From Lantana camara (taxonomy: Eukaryota > Streptophyta > Magnoliopsida > Lamiales > Verbenaceae): a stretch of DNA of 64,000 nucleotides. The stretch is from NCBI GenBank assembly GCA_037501455.1, contig CM074862.1, forward strand, positions 62,651,501-62,715,500. Direction: 5' to 3'. A program made the position numbers and the translations under genes. The number at the start of each line of letters is the position of its first letter. The first letter of the stretch is position 1. The notes under the pieces were generated by a model. That model ran no database searches. It was not told where the DNA came from and saw only the letters and a program-made list of their open reading frames with translations. Positions 58,495 through 64,000 of this stretch are shown in pieces.

Positions 58495-60490
58495 TGTTAG
58501 GAATAGTGCCCTTAAAGCAGCTTTTGGCTTTACTATTTCCTTGTAAAATCATAAACAATATTTGAATAATAAACGAAATGATTTTGTTCATAGGCAATCA
58601 CTTCTTATGTGCTTATTTATGTCTGTTTGGGTTTGACTGTGTTTTGCATGTACTGAACTCCCCTAATCCGATGAGGCCGTTAAGAACTTTATCGTTATAG
58701 GAACGACACATGAAACAAGTTCTTAACTCCATAGGCGAGGATTAGAAACTTCTCCAAGTCAATGAGTCCGATAGACAGTGGGAGTGTCGACCTTGACTCT
58801 GCTGAGACTTGCTTATGTGATTATGTCCTTTTGAAGGATCACAGTTTCATGGAGTGAAAGGTGTATACGTTGATGCGTTCATAATGCATAAGGGTGATCA
58901 TTACAAGAACTTCATCACTGAGATGTCCTGTGTGAGAACATTCCTAAATGGGAAAGGAAGTTTCCAGAAACATCCAGATTAGGAAATATCTCACAGGTCA
59001 ATGACATGATTCATTAATCATTAGACTTGAGATTTTGTAATGTCTCATATGAGCCAACTCTGTAATATTTGATATAGGCTCAAAAGGGTGTCGCTATATA
59101 TACACCTGAACCACGGCCTATGTTGGGGTTGCACAAGTGGCATATGAAGAATTAGTACAATCGATGAAGGACCTACACTTGTTAAGAACAAGAATGATCT
59201 CTTACTGATTGAGTTGTTCGTAGTCCATTAAACATTAAACCCTTGGCCAAGGTGGATAAAAGATCAAGACATCTAGAAAATGGGGTTTTCTAGGATTCAG
59301 ATTGAAACGGATATGAAACGAACTTAACTTTAAAGTTCAAGAATATTTGGCCTCTGAGAATATTCCCATGCGTTAGTTCTTGATTGAGGGATGGAGTTGT
59401 AGGAGGATCGTATTTCACTGATGGTCATTGACTGAAAGGTTCTTCGATTCATTTCGTTATTCGGCTAGGGGTCACACACCCATTGCTAGATTACGGTAGT
59501 GTGATCTGTGAAGTGATCAATTAATTAGGGAATTAATTAATTGCTGTCACTGCTAATCGAATAATGAACCTAAAGGGTTGCACACAAATTCCAGAACATG
59601 AGGGTTATGGTTGAATGTTAATATGATTAACGAAGGATCAAAATAGTTGATCGAAACGAGGCATAAAAATATGGCTGCTACCACGTGTCACGCGGCCAAT
59701 GTGGCTGCTCTGTGTCACGCACACGTGGCTTCACGCGTGGCCTTGTTCGTGTGATTTATTTCACATGTGAATTCTTTTCTAGAAATTAATTGATTAAATT
59801 GTAATTAATTAATTTTAGTCTTTTAATTAATTTTGAATTAATTGTTAAGACTATTCTCAAATAAACTTAACATAATAAATAATTAATTAGGAATTAAATT
59901 ATTTATTGAATATTGACTCTTAACTTTAGGAAAGTTGAAAAGTCCAACTTCCTATTGTAGGAGAGAGAGAAGATTATTCTTGTAAGACTTGAGAACAAGT
60001 TGGGAACTTATTCTTCCAATTAAATTAATAATTAAATGAGTTAATTAGTGAGCAAGAAAACAATCCCATTGGTTCTTGGAAACCCTAGGGGTTCGAACCA
60101 TGTAGAATAAATAAAGGGGTTGGGGCTTCTCTTTCTCTTTAGACCAACACACACGAAGTGTTAAGTTTTTGAGAAAATCCAAAAGAAAAGTTTTCAAAGT
60201 AAATCCTAGCCAAGCACAAGCCATAGAACTAGCATTCTCACTCACTTGATCGTGTTCTAGGACTGGTGTGGATACGCTTTGGAGGGCTCCTACTTTGGAG
60301 TCTAATTCGAAGGCCATTCGATGGATTTCGCTTGAAGGGTGTTCGTTAAGCGGTAACGACATCACTAGAAAGCTTCTACCTTTGTATGTTTCTAAACACC
60401 CTACGATAAGATATGAAAATTGCAAGACAATGATTAAACTTTTGGAAAATTTTAAACTTCCGCTGCTCAACTCTTTCATGTTTTGCAACA
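58495..60490 (+). repeat. Copia solo LTR inside gypsy pol
   Basis: 1996 bp, TGTTAGG...GCAACA, flanked by the exact TSD GTAAG (58490-58494 and 60491-60495). No internal copia sequence is attached. Same family as copia-1 and copia-2. It interrupts the gypsy integrase C-terminus, and gypsy reading resumes in frame after one TSD copy is discounted. TATA-like AATAAATA lies near 60105. Confidence 0.92.
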
Positions 60491-60495
60491 GTAAG

Positions 60496-60558
60496 AGCCA
60501 ACAACACCTACATACTTGAAACGCTTCAAGACGAGCGTCTCTCTCGGCCATAAAATTG
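60496..60558 (+). pseudogene. Ty3/gypsy integrase fragment, C-terminal end after solo LTR
   Basis: Reads NNTYILETLQDERLSRP then TAA, continuing the GPFKVTQV block interrupted at 58494. In relatives this block continues with Trp and ~10 more residues, so the TAA may be a mutated Trp codon. Confidence 0.75.
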
Positions 60559-60875
60559 TTATGTACTCTAATTTGGGTTATGCCTTTTGTTCCTAAATGC
60601 TAGATGTCATATATGAGAGACTTGGTTTAATTATGGAATTTGGTTTATGTCACGTGACTCTATGACTTGATGAAATAGGCATTTCTTTTGAATATAATTA
60701 TGTTATGCAAACGATGAATTGGATTATGTCACACACATATATATATATTTTATCGGTACTTGAGCCCACATGATTTGGGTTAAGATTCAGTTTAAGCTTG
60801 TTCAACATGATCAGTGGTGCGCACGAGCTCGATCACAACATATCATAAACATGTTATGTTATAATTAAATGTCAT
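60559..60875 (+). other. Gypsy 3' noncoding tail
   Basis: AT-rich; no gene, no purine tract and no recognisable repeat apart from a short (AT/CA)n run near 60735. Confidence 0.5.
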
Positions 60876-61973
60876 TGTAGAAGCATAAATTTTATGCCCG
60901 ATAAAAATACGACACGTGGAAATAAATATATATTAAATATCAAAAATAAAAGACTTTCTATTTTAATTTTAGGAATTAAAACAAATAATATTCCTAGAAT
61001 TAAATAGTTAATTAATTGATATTTTAATATATATTAAATGTGTCAAAATTCAAAATTTGGCAATAAAATCAAATCAAGCCAAATAAAGAAGGTCAAATGT
61101 GATATTTTGAAAATTAAACCATATCTTATGATTTATGGAAAAAGATTACAAAATCGACGAGGGCCAATCAGAATGAAGTCTTCTCTCGGTTATTATGGAA
61201 AGATTTGTCTCTCCTACACCTATAAATAGGGGCATTCTCTAAGCCAAAAAAAACACAACACAACTCTCACAACTCGAAGATACGAAGGAACAAGCCACAA
61301 AGCAAGAAGAAAGAAGCTCTCCGGTGTTCTTTAGCATCCTCGACATTCTTCGGCATCTTCAACGGTGTTCTTCGCAGAAGTTAGCATCAACGGCGTTCAA
61401 TCCGGTATTTAAGCATCAAAGTAGTGTTTCGGTGTTGCTCTCCTCAAAGATCGAAGCGAGATTCAAGGCGTTCTTCGTGGAAATCAACCAAATCGAAGTG
61501 TCCGATTCGTAACAAGGCGTAAAGTCTGCGAATCGGGACTTTTTCTCAAATCAAGTTCGAAGGTACTCCAAGCGTGTTCTTCGGCGTTCTCTGACAAAGT
61601 CAACAAATCGAGGTGTTCAATCCGCAATCAAAGCATCAAATCCAGATTTCGGCGTTGCCCCTCAACAAATTCAAATCAACATCAAAGGTGTTCATCGGCG
61701 TGTTCTTCGGCGTTCACCAAAATCACGGTGTTTAATTCGCGATTAAGTCGAAAGACCTGTGATTAACGTTTTTCAGAAGCAAATTAAATCCAACGGAAGA
61801 TCGAAGCTCCAAAGTCAACAAAAACGTTTCAAACCTTCCGAAATTCAACAAATTTTGTGGGGAGAATCAGAGGACCGAAAAAAATACATATTGTACCCAA
61901 AAATTCAAATCAATAAAATTTCATTTATGATTATTTTCTTGTGTTTAATTATTAACATGGAAATAATATTACA
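60876..61973 (+). repeat. Gypsy element K 5' LTR
   Basis: About 1098 bp, TGTAGAAGC...ATTACA, directly followed by a gypsy-type primer-binding site. TATA box TATAAATA at 61221-61228. The R-U5 part (61385-61790) is built of diverged copies of a segment with GGCGTTCAATCCG and TTCTTCGGCGTTC blocks. The left border is inferred from TG...CA symmetry with the right end and is less sure. Confidence 0.65.
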
Positions 61974-61978
61974 AATTT

Positions 61979-61996
61979 TGGCACGCCCAGTGGGAC
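61979..61996 (+). other. Primer-binding site of element K
   Basis: TGGCACGCCCAGTGGGAC, a gypsy-type primer-binding sequence a few bases after the LTR, unlike the tRNA-Met type of the other elements here. Confidence 0.7.
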
Positions 61997-62042
61997 CTCT
62001 CTACCTCTCATCTTTTCCTACTCAACAAATTTGAAGCATCAA

Positions 62043-62099
62043 ATGGCTAACGGCAAGCTCGTCAATCTCGAGGCCATCATCTCCAAACTTGTTGTGGAA
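62043..62099 (+). pseudogene. Element K gag N-terminus, interrupted
   Basis: ATG at 62043 opens a 19-codon frame (MANGKLVNLEAIISKLVVE), then element J starts at 62100. Too short to assign by domain; called gag from its position after the primer-binding site. Confidence 0.5.
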
Positions 62100-64000
62100 T
62101 GTAGCACCTCGCACGTGAGGCACCACATCCCCCGCACTGTGGCTCAACAAGAGTAACGAAATAGTAAATCCGCACCCGTATCAAACCATAGCGAACGGGA
62201 GACAAACATAAAACTTCCTAAGCTAGGCGGAACTAGACCCTGCAATGATAACCAATCAACAAAATATAATGCATCGGCGTACTCAACTCCAAACATACAA
62301 ATCATAACCATAATTGGGCTCTTCAGGCCTCTTTTAAATTCATAGCAAAACTCAGTAAAGCCAATTTCATAATAAATACATAGGTATCCAATTTCATGAT
62401 ATAATAGAAATGAATCATAAAAAATTCCAATACATATGTGAGTGCAGAGACTCTCCTAACCTACTTGACCAACTTAAAGACTCCAAACACCTCCGCCTAG
62501 CTCGAAACTCCAAAGCCAAACCTGCACACTAAAGTGTTGGGGAGGGAGAGGGTCAGTCCCTAGAAGACTGAGTGAGCGGGAGCGATACATATATATAAGA
62601 AACAAGCACATGCAAGTCATAAATCCCGAGCAAAGGTTTTATTTGAAATTAGTTCCCACGAAGGGCAAGAAAATAGATAAACAATGCTCGAACTTTACGA
62701 CTAACTCATATTCAATTCATTACATTCATAAATCATACATATACATAAGGCTCGACGAGTGAGCGTGCACAATCTCTAACCAAACTCCGACCGTGTACGA
62801 CAAATATCATTAATATGTTGATTAGGCGATCATGCAATATATCATAATACACACAGACCATAAATCGTATCATAAAGATATTCATAAGCATAATCATAAA
62901 TCATAACCAACCATCTTCCTCCGGGTGGTGGATGGGTTTGCAAGGCCTAACCACCCAATCATATCAATGCGGCTATGAGGTTCATGAGGCCTCAAAGCCC
63001 GGTTAGCGTTTCCCCGTCAAGAACCTCCCTTGACGAAGTCCGTTTCGCCATAAGTTGGAACTAGTATATGGGATCCCCGTCAGCCCTTGCTTCCTCGGTT
63101 AGCCACATATACTAAGTCCCAGGGCCCGTGCAATCATAATCATGTCTCGCCAAAACATATCAATTCATACGAACATAACATAATCATAAATCATTTGAAA
63201 AGGATTTACTCGATCAATAATTACTCGGGAAGTTCATTTGAAAACCAAAAATATAACTATATTAGGTTTTTGGCCAAAGTTTGTCACATACGGTTGTAGG
63301 GTTTTATACATAACTAGAATGAAAACACCCTCACCTGGTACAAGACGAAACAAGGATACGAGTTACCGAGTGCCTGAAAGATCAAGATCTCTCCACCCTG
63401 GAGATAAATTGTACAAAGACAACCTGACGTGTTTGTGAGACTCAAGACTCTTAATGAACCATATACGACGCACGGCATGTTATGCACATGATATGAATGC
63501 ATAAAAGATGATATTATGTCATGAAAATGTTCATGTGCACTATCAAAGAATTTAAATCATATAGACGAGCCATTCACTTGATATTATAAACGTTCATATT
63601 CATTCAAGTTCAATCTTTTCATATCTTTCGTAATTCATAGCAATATCTAACAAAGTCTTGGACCATATTCACATTATACCTTCCAACATGTTTACATTAA
63701 GTATGATACATAAAAAGGCAAAGAACATCAAAAGGATGCAAGAAGGTACTTTATATTTCATATATAAGCACTCAAGCCACGTCATAGCAATTCACCAAAC
63801 GCATGCTTTAAACCTCATACAAAAGCTATGAAATTAAACCACAATGCTCCCAACATATAGCAAAACAAGTTCATAGTTCAACACAAAAGGAGATAAAGTC
63901 ATTAAGGAGGTGAAATAAATCAAAAACCGAAAAGGAAGCAACAAGGACTGTGCAGGGGAAGGGACACGGGGGTGTCACCCTCCTTAGCTAAACTGAGCCA
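62100..64000 (-). repeat. Element J LTR, incomplete at window end
   Basis: On the minus strand ends AGGTGCTACA. A superfamily member: terminal stem TGTGGTGCCT/AGGTGCTACA, hairpin TCAGTC/GACTGA at 62553-62571, acceptor-like GTGTGCAG/G at 62522, donor-like TACCAG/GTGAGG at 63334. The sequence after the donor nearly matches the LARD-like LTR (GTGAGGGTGTTTTC then ACCCTACAACC), so J is its closest relative here. A GACAC-GGGG-GTGTC hairpin lies at 63963-63976. Whether J is a full element or a solo LTR cannot be seen. Confidence 0.85.

Overview
This is plant nuclear DNA (most likely an angiosperm) made almost wholly of nested LTR retrotransposons. I see no convincing host gene, tRNA, rRNA or CRISPR array. 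Evidence: Ty1/copia and Ty3/gypsy protein domains, TG...CA long terminal repeats (LTRs) of 1-3.7 kb, primer-binding sites for the 3' end of initiator tRNA-Met (TGGTATCAGAGC), polypurine tracts and 5-bp target-site duplications (TSDs). Such nesting is typical of pericentromeric or other heterochromatin.

Layout. 1-8190: Ty1/copia element on the minus strand (copia-1), its 5' LTR at 6229-8190 and its 3' LTR beyond the window start. 8191-45875: a minus-strand gypsy-like element 'G' (LTR at 42205-45875) whose decayed gag is split by two later insertions. The first is a complete non-autonomous element on the plus strand (9962-19836; two 3325-bp LTRs around a 3.2-kb internal region without gag-pol; TSD ATGTC). 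The second is a 21.3-kb tandem array (20272-41569) of five LTRs alternating with four gag-only internal regions, the whole array bounded by one TSD (TCCAA). 45876-51242: the 3' part of another gypsy element 'H' (antisense ORF remnant, polypurine tract, LTR), holding a 3.2-kb solo LTR 'M' (46724-49954). 51243-57741: a second copia element (copia-2, plus strand), cut at both ends. 57742-60875: a gypsy integrase fragment interrupted by a copia solo LTR with TSD GTAAG. 60876-62099: LTR, primer-binding site and gag start of gypsy element 'K'. 62100-64000: LTR of element 'J', running off the window.

How the parts relate. The LTRs of the 9962 element, the tandem array, G, M and J are diverged members of one superfamily: all end in variants of GGGTGCTACA and share internal LTR landmarks. 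The array units carry only gag, and the 9962 element carries no recognisable coding region, so both would depend on proteins supplied by an autonomous relative. Both copia elements are dead: copia-1 has stops and a changed reverse transcriptase catalytic box (YVDG); copia-2 has stops and a changed integrase catalytic Glu (to Lys).

Most notable: the five-LTR/four-internal array with a single TSD; a ~32-nt-period array of covarying hairpins just upstream of the 3' LTR in the 9962 element, with two copies in each array unit; a four-copy conserved structured motif in the copia leader; and a conserved hairpin plus splice-site-like module inside the LTRs of the superfamily. All coordinates and pairings were read by eye.
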